This document shows, piece by piece, positions 7,929-16,542 of a DNA stretch of 34,208 bases (within the stretch, counting starts at the first letter, position 1; each line of letters opens with the position of its first letter). The notes under the pieces are model-generated. The model made no database searches and was not told where the DNA came from. It saw nothing but the letters and a program-made list of their open reading frames with translations. The stretch is from CAYVZU01 sp964455935 (GTDB lineage Bacteria > Fibrobacterota > CAYVZU01). A program made the translations under genes and the position numbers. The stretch covers positions 1-34,208 of the forward strand of contig CAYVZU010000027.1 in the NCBI GenBank assembly GCA_964455935.1. Direction: 5' to 3'.

Positions 7929-8783
7929 TTAGAATCTCGTTCCATACGACAAATCGATGTAAGGCCAGACGTCGAGACCTTCCGCCGGAAACACGGAACC
8001 CAGGGCAAGGCCAGCGCTGATCTTCAGCGGAGGCAGACTGGGCACGGTATAGCGAATTCCCATCGCCCCGTCCAAGCCAAGATAGGCCTGGTCAAAGCTG
8101 TAGGTCTCAAGTCCACCTTGCAGCTCAAATATCAAACTGGTGTAGCGTCCCAGGTCCTTTTTTCCTCCGATCCCGATGTCCATGGCCACAAAATCTTCCC
8201 AGATCCGGAGCGAACCGGCCAAGTGGGCCAACGGCCCGATTGATTTTGTAATAAATCCACCCAGTCCCAGCCCACGATCGTAGTCATAGTAATATTCATA
8301 AACCGCATCGACGTAGTAATACCTCCCGGTCCGTTGATCATAGACATAGTAATCGGGCTCAACTACATAATACCGGCCCCAGTGGCGATCTGTCGCCAAT
8401 CCGCCTCCAACGGCCCAATCCCCGCTATAACCATATTTCAACCCAAGAAAAATCCCGCTGATGGAGGAAAAGGGACTGATGAACACATGAAGATTGTTGT
8501 CGATCCCCAGCGCCCATTCATGAAAGCTCAGGATGAATTCCCGATTGCGGAGCACGTCCGATGTGGGAACGTAGAAATAATGTGTCGGCTCGATTCCCGG
8601 TCCGTATGAGGTGGACCGATAATGATAACTTGTCCTTCGAGCCGGAACTTGCGTCTGGGTCCGCGCACGCGGCGTGGAATTGCCCCAATCGTCCGTTTCA
8701 TTTTCTTTGAACTTTTCATTGCCGAATGCAATAGCCGCCATTGCAGCAATGATCAGAACCGGGAAAACGACTCTTTTGTGCAT
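7929..8783 (-). CDS. Exported outer-membrane-type protein (hypothetical)
   Basis: A 284-residue protein with a clear signal peptide (MHKRVVFPVLIIAAMAAIAFG). A low-complexity linker with Arg/Thr/Ser/Tyr comes next, then a beta-rich domain with alternating Gly and aromatic residues. Residues about 130-170 are exceptionally Tyr-rich (YYVVEPDYYVYDQ, YEYYYDYD). The protein ends YIDLSYGTRF, whose terminal Phe and alternating hydrophobics match the barrel assembly signal. I do not recognise a family. The start is well supported by AGGAGG five bases upstream (8789-8794). The gene is divergent from the HtrA protease across 219 bases and convergent with the 876-residue barrel-like protein. Confidence 0.75.
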   Translation of the reverse strand: MHKRVVFPVLIIAAMAAIAFGNEKFKENETDDWGNSTPRARTQTQVPARRTSYHYRSTSYGPGIEPTHYFYVPTSDVLRNREFILSFHEWALGIDNNLHVFISPFSSISGIFLGLKYGYSGDWAVGGGLATDRHWGRYYVVEPDYYVYDQRTGRYYYVDAVYEYYYDYDRGLGLGGFITKSIGPLAHLAGSLRIWEDFVAMDIGIGGKKDLGRYTSLIFELQGGLETYSFDQAYLGLDGAMGIRYTVPSLPPLKISAGLALGSVFPAEGLDVWPYIDLSYGTRF

Positions 8784-9002
8784 GAAAACCTCCTATTGGA
8801 GCATGTGAACTGCAATCCAGATAATGAAAATAGTCCGAAATGGCACGGTTTTCAACGGGGTTGCATTGTGGTTCGCCCACAATTCGCCGGGAAGATGTTG
8901 CAAAACAACATTCCACGACTGCATTTTTGCAGGGATTTAAATTGCGCGTTCAAAAGCATGTCAGCAGCACGAAAGACAAATACCAACAGAAGGAGTTTCT
9001 GT

Positions 9003-10475
9003 ATGAAACGTTTGGCAAGACCGGTTCTGGTCGTGGCTCTGGCTGCCAGCCTGGTAACAATCTACGCCAAAACGGATCGACCATCCAAAGGAAGCGTGAA
9101 AATTGGCGCTCCATCCCCTATCTCGCAGCAAATCGTGGATGCCCAGAAAACCAGCAACGTTTTTGCCCAGGTGGCCAAAGCCGTTAACCCCGTTGTGGTC
9201 AGCATTACAACGGAGAAAATCGAAAAAATGCCGGTTCAGCCTTTTCCGTTTCCGGATTGGTTTTTCGGCACGCCCTTCGAGCAGCAGAATCCAAACCAGC
9301 GAAGCCCCCGCCAGCGGGAATACAAGCAGGGGGGTCTTGGTTCGGGCATCATCGTTAGCCCCGATGGCTACGTCCTCACCAACAATCATGTGGTCGAAGG
9401 TGTGGACCGCATCCGCGTGCGCCTTATGGACAAGCGCGAGTTCCTGGCCGAGGTGGTGGGAACCGACAAACTCTCCGACGTGGCTGTCATCAAGCTGCAG
9501 GAAAAAGGCGAATCGCTTCCAGTGGCAACGCTAGGCAACTCCGACGGCATGGAAGTGGGCGACTGGGTTCTGGCCATCGGATCGCCATTTGGATTCACCA
9601 ACACGGTGACCGCCGGAATCGTGAGCGCCAAAGGCCGCCATACGGGCATGAATCTGTATGAGAATTTCATCCAGACCGATGCGGCCATCAACCCGGGAAA
9701 CAGCGGCGGCGCCTTGGTTAATCTCAAAGGTGAAGTGATCGGGATCAATGATATGATCGTATCCCAAAGCGGCGGCTACCAGGGAATTGGCTTTGCCATT
9801 CCCATCAACATGGCCCGCAAAGTCATGGAGCAATTGATTTACACGGGATCGGTCTCGCGCGGATACCTGGGAATCCGGATCGACAACGTTGACCCCAAAA
9901 TTGCCCAGGCCCTTGGTTTGAAGGACTCCAAAGGCGCCCTGGTCCAGTCGGTGGAACCCGGACAACCGGCCGAAAAGGCCGGGCTGAAGAAAGGTGACGT
10001 GGTGGTCGAATACAACGGGACAAGGATCGAGGATCAGTCGCAGCTTCTGGACCTTGTAGGCCAGAGTTCGCCCAATAGCAGGGCTAAACTTAAGGTGATC
10101 CGCGACGGCAAAGAGATGAGTTTCACCGCCACTCTCATGCAAAGGCCGGACGCGACCGGCACACCCACCGAGGAGAGCGCCGCCGACAATAAGGAAGACC
10201 TGGGATTGGTGGTAACCGAACTTACGCCCGACGTGGCCCGCCGCTATGGCTATGAAGGCGAAGAAGGCGTATTCGTGACCAACATCCAGCCCGGCAGCGC
10301 CGCCGAGGAAGGCGGCATCACTCCGGGCGACCTGATCATGGAGGTCGGGAAGGTGAAGACGCCGAACGTGAAGAAATTTCGCGAGCAGATTCGAAAAGCC
10401 AAGAAAGGTCAATCCCTTCTATTTTATGTAAAACGCAAGGACCAGGCCTTCTTTATGGCCATTAAGATTGAGTAG
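9003..10475 (+). CDS. degP: Periplasmic Do/HtrA-family serine protease (DegP/DegQ-like)
   Basis: A 490-residue protein with an N-terminal export signal (MKRLARPVLVVALAASLVTIYA), a trypsin-like protease domain and two PDZ domains. The catalytic triad is intact: His129 (LTNNHVVEG), Asp159 (SDVAVIKL) and Ser234 (GNSGGALV). The PDZ domains lie at about 285-380 (RGYLGIRI...) and 398-485 (EDLGLVVTEL...). Family members degrade or refold misfolded envelope proteins, matching the envelope-rich neighbourhood. The frame is open upstream to 8622, but ATG 9003 is the real start: AAGGAG lies at 8990-8995, seven bases before it, and the signal peptide begins there. Two hairpins follow the stop, so the gene is probably monocistronic. 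Confidence 0.95.
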   Translation: MKRLARPVLVVALAASLVTIYAKTDRPSKGSVKIGAPSPISQQIVDAQKTSNVFAQVAKAVNPVVVSITTEKIEKMPVQPFPFPDWFFGTPFEQQNPNQRSPRQREYKQGGLGSGIIVSPDGYVLTNNHVVEGVDRIRVRLMDKREFLAEVVGTDKLSDVAVIKLQEKGESLPVATLGNSDGMEVGDWVLAIGSPFGFTNTVTAGIVSAKGRHTGMNLYENFIQTDAAINPGNSGGALVNLKGEVIGINDMIVSQSGGYQGIGFAIPINMARKVMEQLIYTGSVSRGYLGIRIDNVDPKIAQALGLKDSKGALVQSVEPGQPAEKAGLKKGDVVVEYNGTRIEDQSQLLDLVGQSSPNSRAKLKVIRDGKEMSFTATLMQRPDATGTPTEESAADNKEDLGLVVTELTPDVARRYGYEGEEGVFVTNIQPGSAAEEGGITPGDLIMEVGKVKTPNVKKFREQIRKAKKGQSLLFYVKRKDQAFFMAIKIE

Positions 10476-10480
10476 TTTGT

Positions 10481-10506
10481 GGAAACGCCACGGTTGTGGC
10501 GTCTCC
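10481..10506 (+). terminator. Hairpin downstream of the HtrA gene
   Basis: Six bases after the stop codon, 10481-10491 pairs with 10496-10506 (core ACGCCAC / GTGGCGT, loop GGTT, one mismatch). It is followed by a pyrimidine-rich stretch (CCTGTTCTGTTT) rather than a clean T-run, so it may stabilise the 3' end as much as terminate. Confidence 0.5.
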
Positions 10507-10529
10507 CTGTTCTGTTTGATACCACGACA

Positions 10530-10549
10530 GGGGCCGGACAACCGGCCCC
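10530..10549 (+). terminator. Second GC-rich hairpin between the HtrA gene and purM
   Basis: A perfect eight-base stem GGGGCCGG / CCGGCCCC with an ACAA loop, followed by CTTCGCTTT. The T content is weak for an intrinsic terminator, but together with the hairpin at 10481-10506 it separates the protease gene from purM. Confidence 0.5.
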
Positions 10550-10661
10550 CTTCGCTTTGGATTGCCTCTTGAAATACGGAAACCGCTTCCAGACGGCGGA
10601 GTATATTATTTTCCTGTATTAAACATATCCGCCGACGGAAACCAACAGCGAAGGAACGCAT

Positions 10662-11663
10662 ATGTCACAAGGACTTACCTACAAAAAATCGGGTGTTGAT
10701 ATATCCGAAGCCAACCGGTTTGTAAAAGGTCTTCTGCCTTTGGCGGAGACCACGCGGCGTAACGGTGTGGTGGGATCCATTGGCCATTTCAGCGGCTTCT
10801 TCAAATTTCCGGCCGGTTACAAAGACCCGCTAATCGTGGCGGCCACCGATGGGGTGGGGACAAAACTGCTGGTTGCCCAGGCGCAAAAAAAGCATGACAC
10901 CATTGGCGTCGACCTTGTCGCCATGAACGTAAACGACATTGTCACCTGCGGCGCCGAACCGCTGCTCTTTCTGGACTACTATGCAATGGGACACCTCAGC
11001 TGCAAAGAGGGCCTGGAGGTCATGAAAGGAATTGCGCGGGGCTGCAAAGAAGCGGGTTGCGCCATTCTGGGCGGAGAGACAGCGGAAATGCCGGGCCTAT
11101 ACAAGAAAGGTGAATATGACCTGGCGGGCTTCTGCGTGGGCGTCGTGGATCGGGCCAAAATCGTAACCGGAGCCACCGCCAAGAAGGGCGATTTGGTGAT
11201 CGGCCTGCATTCGTCGGGCCTGCACTCGAACGGATACTCCCTGGCCCGGAAAGTCTTCACGGAAAAGGAGCTGGCTGGTGTCTGGGGCCGGCAGATGCTG
11301 GTGCCCACGCGCATCTACGTTAAACCCGTTCTGGCCCTGCATAAAAAAGGATTGATCAAAGGCGCCGCGCATATCACCGGCGGCGGCTTTTACGAGAATC
11401 CCAACCGGAGCCTGCCCAAGGACAAGAACCTGGAAATCGAGCGCGGCTCGTGGCCGGTGCCCGACATTTTCCGCGAAATCCAGCGCAGAGGCCGCATTCA
11501 CGAACGGGAAATGCACCGCACCTTCAACATGGGAATCGGGATGACGCTAATCGTGGCCGAGAAGAATGCGGACAGTGCTTCCCGGATCTTGCGTCAATTC
11601 CAAATCCCCGCCAGCATCATCGGACGGGTTGTTCCGGGCAAGAACCAGGTTGTGTTGATCTGA
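10662..11663 (+). CDS. purM: Phosphoribosylformylglycinamidine cyclo-ligase (AIR synthetase)
   Basis: A 333-residue full-length PurM. It catalyses the ATP-dependent closure of formylglycinamidine ribonucleotide to aminoimidazole ribonucleotide, the fifth step of purine synthesis, in the cytoplasm. Diagnostic stretches are YKKSGVDI at residues 7-14, the ATP-binding ATDGVGTKL, VAMNVNDIVTCGAEPLLFLDY, the glycine-rich GGETAEMPG and the C-terminal ITGGGFYENPNR and FNMGIGM. It is slightly shorter than typical (about 340-350) with no missing motif. AAGGA at 10651-10655 supports the ATG. No other pur gene is in the window. Confidence 0.96.
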   Translation: MSQGLTYKKSGVDISEANRFVKGLLPLAETTRRNGVVGSIGHFSGFFKFPAGYKDPLIVAATDGVGTKLLVAQAQKKHDTIGVDLVAMNVNDIVTCGAEPLLFLDYYAMGHLSCKEGLEVMKGIARGCKEAGCAILGGETAEMPGLYKKGEYDLAGFCVGVVDRAKIVTGATAKKGDLVIGLHSSGLHSNGYSLARKVFTEKELAGVWGRQMLVPTRIYVKPVLALHKKGLIKGAAHITGGGFYENPNRSLPKDKNLEIERGSWPVPDIFREIQRRGRIHEREMHRTFNMGIGMTLIVAEKNADSASRILRQFQIPASIIGRVVPGKNQVVLI

Positions 11664-11990
11664 GCGCGCCAAAACTTAGGCCGGCACCCGTCGCTTGTGT
11701 CATCGCTTAACACGAAAAAGCAGCGCGTCGTCTCGAGCAAAGCGAAAAATCCTTCCGGATTGACTATGTGAAATATTTCTCTCGTTGGTCGAACTGACGG
11801 ATGAGAACTCTCTGTTTTTTGGAGGCAGTCCGGAGACTAAAGCTCAAGAAAAATTCCCGCTGTCCGATAAAATATTTTGGAGCTGCTCCGAATTCCACTC
11901 CTGCGGAATGTTGCCAGATCATTGCTATGAAGGCGCACTGGGCAGGAGCAAGGCATTTAACCTTTTCATGAACACTTGTTTCCAATATTG
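11664..11990. other. Intergenic region of 327 bases without a supported gene
   Basis: Short overlapping open frames exist on both strands (for example 11785-11991 plus, 11764-11985 minus), but neither encodes a recognisable protein, and both lack good start contexts. The stretch is more AT-rich than the flanking genes and presumably holds the promoter of the efflux operon. I could not identify a convincing -35/-10 pair, a riboswitch or a repeat in it. Confidence 0.5.
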
Positions 11991-13400
11991 ATGGCCAACC
12001 GGTTTCTTTCCCGCTCCCTTCCCCTAGCCTTTGCGGCTGGATTTCTCGTTACGGCCCAAAGCCAATCGCTGAACGAATCCCAGGCCGTGCGTCAAGCCCT
12101 TGAGAAGAACCCGGATCTCGCCGCGGCGCGCATTGAGTTCGATCGCCAAAAGCTTACCTACAAATCGGCCCGCGACGAATTCGCGTTGCAGGCGGAGGTC
12201 TGGGCGCCTTATACGAAGACGTGGACCGAAAATTATCTCTTGGATATGGAATACGACAGGGACGAAACGGGCCTGAACGGTTCTCTTTCCCGCTTGTTTC
12301 GCTGGGGCGGCCTGGCCGAGATTGAGGCCGGAACATCGTTTGACCTCAGCGAGCCCGACTCGCAAGGTTGGTCGGCTTTGATCAATCTCCGGCAGCCGTT
12401 TCTTAAAGGCGCGGGAAAATACGCACCCCAAGCAGTGAGCCTTTACTCGCAAAAAAATGACCTGGAAGCAAACCAAGCGCGCTTCCTGGATGAATGGTCC
12501 TCCGGAGTCTCCACCGTGCGCCAAGCCTATTGGAATTGGATCGCGCAAGCAGCGCTGATTCGAATCCGCGAACGCGAAGTGGACTACGCCCGGAAGGAAC
12601 TGCTATGGCAGAAAGCGCGATTCAAGCTGGGCGATGCCGCCGAAATTGACACCATGACGGCGGGCCTTCAGCTTCTGCAAGCGCAAAGCAATCATGCTTC
12701 GGCCCTGCAAAATGAGCGGTCTTCGCGCCGCGCTTTGGCTGAAATTCTCGGAAGCGATCCCTCCAATATCGTCGAGCCTGTGAATCCGGCCATCGACCTG
12801 CCGCCCATCGGGGGATTCGCCCAAGCCATAGGGGAAGCGGAGTCGGCCAGCACCGAGCTTCGCATTCTGGATTTGGAGCGGACCAACGCCGAACGCCAGC
12901 TTGGCTATGCCCGCAACCGACGCCTCCCCTCTTTGGAAGTAAGCGCCTTTGCCCGGCGCGATGGCAGCATGCAGGACGGCCCCGTCAGTCAGAATATCGG
13001 AATTGGCGCGGAACTGCGCTTTGATCTGTTTTCCCGGCGCCCCCGCAACGATGCGGCCCGGGTCCGGCTGGATCTGGCCCTTAATCGTCTTCGCCGCGAA
13101 AAATTTCGGCGGAGCCTGCGATCCGACCTCGAAGACTTGTACGATACCTGGCGAAGCGACTCGCTGCGCTTCGAACTGGCCCAGCGCCAATGGGCGCTGG
13201 CCCAACGACGCTATGAGGCAATTCTTCAGGAAGAGAGGCTGGGCGCAATTGACACGCAAACACGCCAGAAAGCCCTGGACGATTTGACACAGGCCGAGAT
13301 CGGAAAACTGGATAAACAGCTCGCGCTCAAACGCGTCGAAATCACCTTGGATCGGATAACTCACAAGGGAATCACCAAATTTGGAGTGAAACTGCCATGA
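11991..13400 (+). CDS. TolC-family outer-membrane efflux protein
   Basis: A 469-residue outer-membrane factor starting at ATG 11991 with a signal peptide (MANRFLSRSLPLAFAAGFLVTAQSQS). The family pattern is visible: a first repeat opening LNESQAVRQALEKNPDLAAARIEFD, long Ala/Glu/Gln-rich helices (VRQAYWNWIAQAALIRIRE, RFKLGDAAEIDTMTAGLQL), and a second repeat with LEVSAFARRDGS and the helix around LRSDLEDLYDTW. TolC-type trimers form the outer-membrane tunnel of tripartite pumps. A TTG at 11976 would give five more residues; neither start has a clear ribosome binding site. The 3' end overlaps the adaptor gene by four bases (ATGA), so translation is coupled. It is the first gene of the efflux operon. 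Confidence 0.92.
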   Translation: MANRFLSRSLPLAFAAGFLVTAQSQSLNESQAVRQALEKNPDLAAARIEFDRQKLTYKSARDEFALQAEVWAPYTKTWTENYLLDMEYDRDETGLNGSLSRLFRWGGLAEIEAGTSFDLSEPDSQGWSALINLRQPFLKGAGKYAPQAVSLYSQKNDLEANQARFLDEWSSGVSTVRQAYWNWIAQAALIRIREREVDYARKELLWQKARFKLGDAAEIDTMTAGLQLLQAQSNHASALQNERSSRRALAEILGSDPSNIVEPVNPAIDLPPIGGFAQAIGEAESASTELRILDLERTNAERQLGYARNRRLPSLEVSAFARRDGSMQDGPVSQNIGIGAELRFDLFSRRPRNDAARVRLDLALNRLRREKFRRSLRSDLEDLYDTWRSDSLRFELAQRQWALAQRRYEAILQEERLGAIDTQTRQKALDDLTQAEIGKLDKQLALKRVEITLDRITHKGITKFGVKLP

Positions 13401-14527
13401 AGGACATGAAAGACTGGACACGGATTCCGTTTTTGCCTTTCTTGCTGTTTCTGGCTATCGCGGGCTGTTCGCAAAAAAGCGAAAAGGAAGCGGCCGCGCT
13501 CAAGCCTTTAGTGGAGCAGGTAAGGCGAGTGGACCTAAAGGATGTCATCAGCAACACCGGAGTGCTTGAAGCGACCATTAAAGTGGATCTGAAAAGCGAA
13601 GCCAGCGGCCGCGTCGACACGCTGTATGTGGACGAGGGAACGCGCCTTCGCAAGGGTCAAAAAATTCTGCGGATCAATCCGGAGCGACTCTTGACGCAAC
13701 GAGAGAAACTCAATTTACGGGCACAGAAAGCCCAACTCCAGTTCGAAGCGGCCAAGCGGGATTTTGACAATGCATCCCAGCTAGCCGAGTTCGGCAAGAT
13801 CGCCGCCAATCAAGTCGCGGATCTCAAAAACCAGTTCGAACTGGGCCGCATTTCGCTGGATGAACTTCGTCTGGAATTGCGCGATGTGGAAAAGGAACTC
13901 GATAATACCCTCATCCGTTCACCCATGGACGGCGTACTGGTTTCCCTGAACGTGGAAGAAGGCGAGATCGTGGTTTCGGCAACCGGCAGCAATTCCGGCG
14001 GCACGGCCATCGGTTCCATTGCCGATGTTTCAAAACTGGAGGTGGTGACGGAAATTGGCGAGGTGGATTATCCCAAAGTCCGGATCGGAATGCCGGCCGA
14101 AGTCAGCATGGCCGCCGATCCGGGCCGGATCACGCACGGCCGCGTCAGTTTTGTTTCGCTTGCGGCCAAGAAACAGGATAACAGTCAGGTTTCGAACTTC
14201 CGCATACGCATCGCCATCGATTCCCTTTTGCAAGGAATGGTGCCAGGCATTAATGTCAATGTCGACCTGGTCCTGATGGAGAAGATGGGCGTGTTAGGTG
14301 TCCCCTTTACGATGGTGCAGCAGGGCCGGCGCAAAAATGCCGAGGCGGCCATCGTCATGATGGCGGACAACCGAAAGCCCCGCACAATCAAAATCGGGGA
14401 AACGGACTATAAATATTACGAAGTGCTGGACGGCCTGAAAGAAGGCGACCGGGTAATGAAGATGCCCGCCAAAGACCGCGAGCGCGGCAACAACCGGGGC
14501 GGGGGTGGCGGCGGTTTCCGGCATTAA
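13397..14527 (+). CDS. Periplasmic adaptor (HlyD/MacA-type membrane fusion protein), predicted lipoprotein
   Basis: A 376-residue adaptor beginning with a lipoprotein signal, FLLFLAIAGC, with Cys24 as the predicted lipidated residue. It then has the barrel-sandwich lipoyl-like halves (VDLKSEASGRVDTLYVDEG and IRSPMDGVLVSLNVEEGE) around a helical hairpin (about 95-170), a beta-barrel domain (KLEVVTEIGEVDYPKVRIG), a membrane-proximal domain and a Gly-rich tail. In MacA-type systems the adaptor joins an ABC permease to TolC. Position (between the TolC-like gene and the ABC ATPase) and layout both fit MacA. The start overlaps the upstream stop. Confidence 0.92.
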   Translation: MKDMKDWTRIPFLPFLLFLAIAGCSQKSEKEAAALKPLVEQVRRVDLKDVISNTGVLEATIKVDLKSEASGRVDTLYVDEGTRLRKGQKILRINPERLLTQREKLNLRAQKAQLQFEAAKRDFDNASQLAEFGKIAANQVADLKNQFELGRISLDELRLELRDVEKELDNTLIRSPMDGVLVSLNVEEGEIVVSATGSNSGGTAIGSIADVSKLEVVTEIGEVDYPKVRIGMPAEVSMAADPGRITHGRVSFVSLAAKKQDNSQVSNFRIRIAIDSLLQGMVPGINVNVDLVLMEKMGVLGVPFTMVQQGRRKNAEAAIVMMADNRKPRTIKIGETDYKYYEVLDGLKEGDRVMKMPAKDRERGNNRGGGGGGFRH

Positions 14528-14544
14528 GGAAGGCAACCGAAATA

Positions 14545-14586
14545 GGCTCCCCTTATAAAGGAGCTGTCGCCAAAGGCGACTGAGGT
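14545..14586. repeat. Double-hairpin intergenic repeat (GCTCC...GGAGC-TGTCGCC...GGCGACTGAGG type)
   Basis: Between the adaptor and ATPase genes there are two adjacent hairpins: GCTCC (14546-14550) with GGAGC (14560-14564), and GTCGCC (14566-14571) with GGCGAC (14575-14580), followed by TGAGG. From memory, repeats of this design are dispersed in many draft genomes of FCB and other bacteria; here only one copy is visible. Lying inside an operon, it may attenuate or stabilise the transcript. Confidence 0.55.
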
Positions 14587-14602
14587 AAACCCGCAACCAT
14601 TT

Positions 14603-15289
14603 ATGAACTACGTTCTCGAAACACTAGACCTCCGGAAATCCTACACGCTGGGCCGGGAGGAAATTCCGGTTTTGCGCGACATAAATTTGCGGGTCGAGTT
14701 GCGCGAGTTTGTGGCTATCATGGGCCCCTCGGGCTCGGGCAAATCAACCTTGTTGAACATTCTTGGGTGCCTCGACAAACCCTCGACAGGCCGTTATCTC
14801 CTGGATGGCGCCCCGGTAGACCAGATGACGGAAGAGCAACTGGCCGGAATCCGAAACCATAAGATCGGGTTTGTGTTCCAAAACTTCAATCTTCTGCCAA
14901 AGCTGGACTTGTGGTCCAATGTCGAGCTGCCTCTCATCTATGGAAATGTCGCCAAGCAAGAGCGAAAAGATCTTGTGGAGCGGGCCTTGCGCAGACTTGG
15001 GCTTTGGGAGCGAAGACGCCACCGACCCAACGAGATTTCGGGCGGACAAAAGCAGAGGGTTGCCATTGCCCGTGCCTTGGTGAAACGGCCCGCCATCATT
15101 CTGGCCGACGAGCCCACCGGTAATCTGGATTCGCACACGACCGCCGAGATCCTTGATTTGCTCCGTGAACTCAATGCCGAAGGCAATACGATCCTGATCA
15201 TTACCCATGAGCACGATGTGGCTCTGCAGACACGCCGGGTGCTTCACCTAATTGACGGGGCACTGATGGAAGGCCAGGCAAACGCATGA
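14603..15289 (+). CDS. ABC transporter ATP-binding protein (MacB/LolD-type)
   Basis: A 228-residue ATPase with all nucleotide-binding motifs: Walker A GPSGSGKST at 41-49, Q-loop Gln93, signature ISGGQ at 145-149, Walker B IILADE at 165-170 with catalytic Glu170, and H-loop His202. The sequence style (VFQNFNLLPKLDLWSNVELP) is that of the MacB/LolD/FtsE subfamily, whose partners are FtsX-fold permeases that move substrates by mechanotransmission rather than through a membrane channel. Both expected permeases follow; the gene end overlaps the first permease by four bases. In canonical MacB the ATPase is fused to the permease, whereas here they are separate. Confidence 0.95.
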   Translation: MNYVLETLDLRKSYTLGREEIPVLRDINLRVELREFVAIMGPSGSGKSTLLNILGCLDKPSTGRYLLDGAPVDQMTEEQLAGIRNHKIGFVFQNFNLLPKLDLWSNVELPLIYGNVAKQERKDLVERALRRLGLWERRRHRPNEISGGQKQRVAIARALVKRPAIILADEPTGNLDSHTTAEILDLLRELNAEGNTILIITHEHDVALQTRRVLHLIDGALMEGQANA

Positions 15290-16542
15290 GCCCGCCCGGC
15301 CCGGCGTCCGGATTCAGCGCCACACTGACCGCCCGCCTGATCCTGGTTAATTTGCGGCTTTGCCTTGTCGAGATCGGCAGCAATCGCACGCGTTCGCTGA
15401 TTACCTCCTTTGGAATATTCCTGGGCGTCGCCTCCTTACTGGGAATGTTGTCCTTTGTTCGCGGGTTCCGCAACCAGACATCCGAGCAATTGGAACGCAT
15501 GGGCGGTGTCCGCATCCTTTCCATCTCGGCGCTTGACCCGGAAACCCGGGAGGAACGGATCGCCTTTTCCCGTTCACCGGGCTTGCGGCTCGAACAGGTT
15601 CGAGCCATGGCCCAAGAAGTGCCCAATGTGGAAAAGGTTCTCCCTGTGGGCCAGGGTCCCCAACACTGGGCCTGTGTCAATGGCGCGTGCGACAGGGCCA
15701 ACATGCGGGGAGTCAGCCTCGATCACATGGCGGAATACAACTATAGAGTCAGCTACGGACGGCCCCTCAATGAGGAGGACTTCCTGCAAGGCCGGCACTC
15801 GGCCGTGATTGGGTCACAAATTGCCGAGCGATTTTGGGGTGAACCGCAGAAGGCGCTTGGCAAGACCATTCCGGTTCAGAACATAATTTTCACCGTGGTC
15901 GGAGTACTTGAAACTCAGCAAGTCCGGGATTGGCGGTCTTGGCATTTTCTATATCCATACACGGTTTATGAAGAGGTCTTTCAAGGCCACGGATCCAGAC
16001 TCGGCAGCATCGACATTAAAGTCCGCGATGCAGCCGGAATCGAAGCCACGCTGGACGAAATTGAGCGTTTCCTCCTCGAGCAACACAGGGGCGTGCACGA
16101 TTTTGATGTCGAATTGAACTCGGAGAAGCTGGAAAACCAGCAGAAGACAAATCTTGTCATGACGCTGCTGCTTGGAGCCATCGCCTCCATCTCGCTGATT
16201 GTGGGCGGTATCAGCATCGCCAACATCATGTTCGCCACCATTGGCGAGCGTATTCGGGAAATCGGGATTCGAAAGTCGCTGGGCGCCCGCAAGATGGACC
16301 TCTTCACGCAATTTCTGTCGGAAGCGATTCTTCTTTGCTCGATCGGCGCTGTTCTGGGGGCGATTGTCGGTTCCATTCCCTCTTCCCTGCCCCAAGGATT
16401 ATTCCCGTTCAAGCCCGAATTGCTATTTCTTGACTATTTCCTTGCCCTGGGCGCCTCGACCGCCGTAGGAATCGCAAGCGGGATTGTTCCGGCGCTGTAC
16501 GCCGCCCGTATGGAGCCGATTACCGCGTTGCGCTATGGATGA
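15286..16542 (+). CDS. MacB/FtsX-type ABC transporter permease, first of two
   Basis: A 418-residue permease with the type VII layout: one membrane helix near 38-60 (SLITSFGIFLGVASLLGML), a large periplasmic MacB-core-like domain (about 65-285), and three C-terminal membrane helices of the FtsX domain. The family motif RIREIGIRKSLGARKMD lies between helices 2 and 3, and the protein ends PALYAARMEPITALRYG. The periplasmic domain has a CVNGAC pair that could form a disulphide and is absent from the second permease. It overlaps the ATPase gene before it (ATGA) and the next permease after it. Confidence 0.93.
   Translation: MSPPGPASGFSATLTARLILVNLRLCLVEIGSNRTRSLITSFGIFLGVASLLGMLSFVRGFRNQTSEQLERMGGVRILSISALDPETREERIAFSRSPGLRLEQVRAMAQEVPNVEKVLPVGQGPQHWACVNGACDRANMRGVSLDHMAEYNYRVSYGRPLNEEDFLQGRHSAVIGSQIAERFWGEPQKALGKTIPVQNIIFTVVGVLETQQVRDWRSWHFLYPYTVYEEVFQGHGSRLGSIDIKVRDAAGIEATLDEIERFLLEQHRGVHDFDVELNSEKLENQQKTNLVMTLLLGAIASISLIVGGISIANIMFATIGERIREIGIRKSLGARKMDLFTQFLSEAILLCSIGAVLGAIVGSIPSSLPQGLFPFKPELLFLDYFLALGASTAVGIASGIVPALYAARMEPITALRYG

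Noticed and set aside
8622..9002. N-terminal extension of the HtrA protease frame by 127 residues
   Set aside because: The extension has no signal peptide or conserved sequence and overlaps the divergent gene's start. AAGGAG and the export signal point to ATG 9003.
10569..10607. TTGAAA ... TATATT as a purM promoter
   Set aside because: The two hexamers are 27 bases apart, far from the 16-18 expected.
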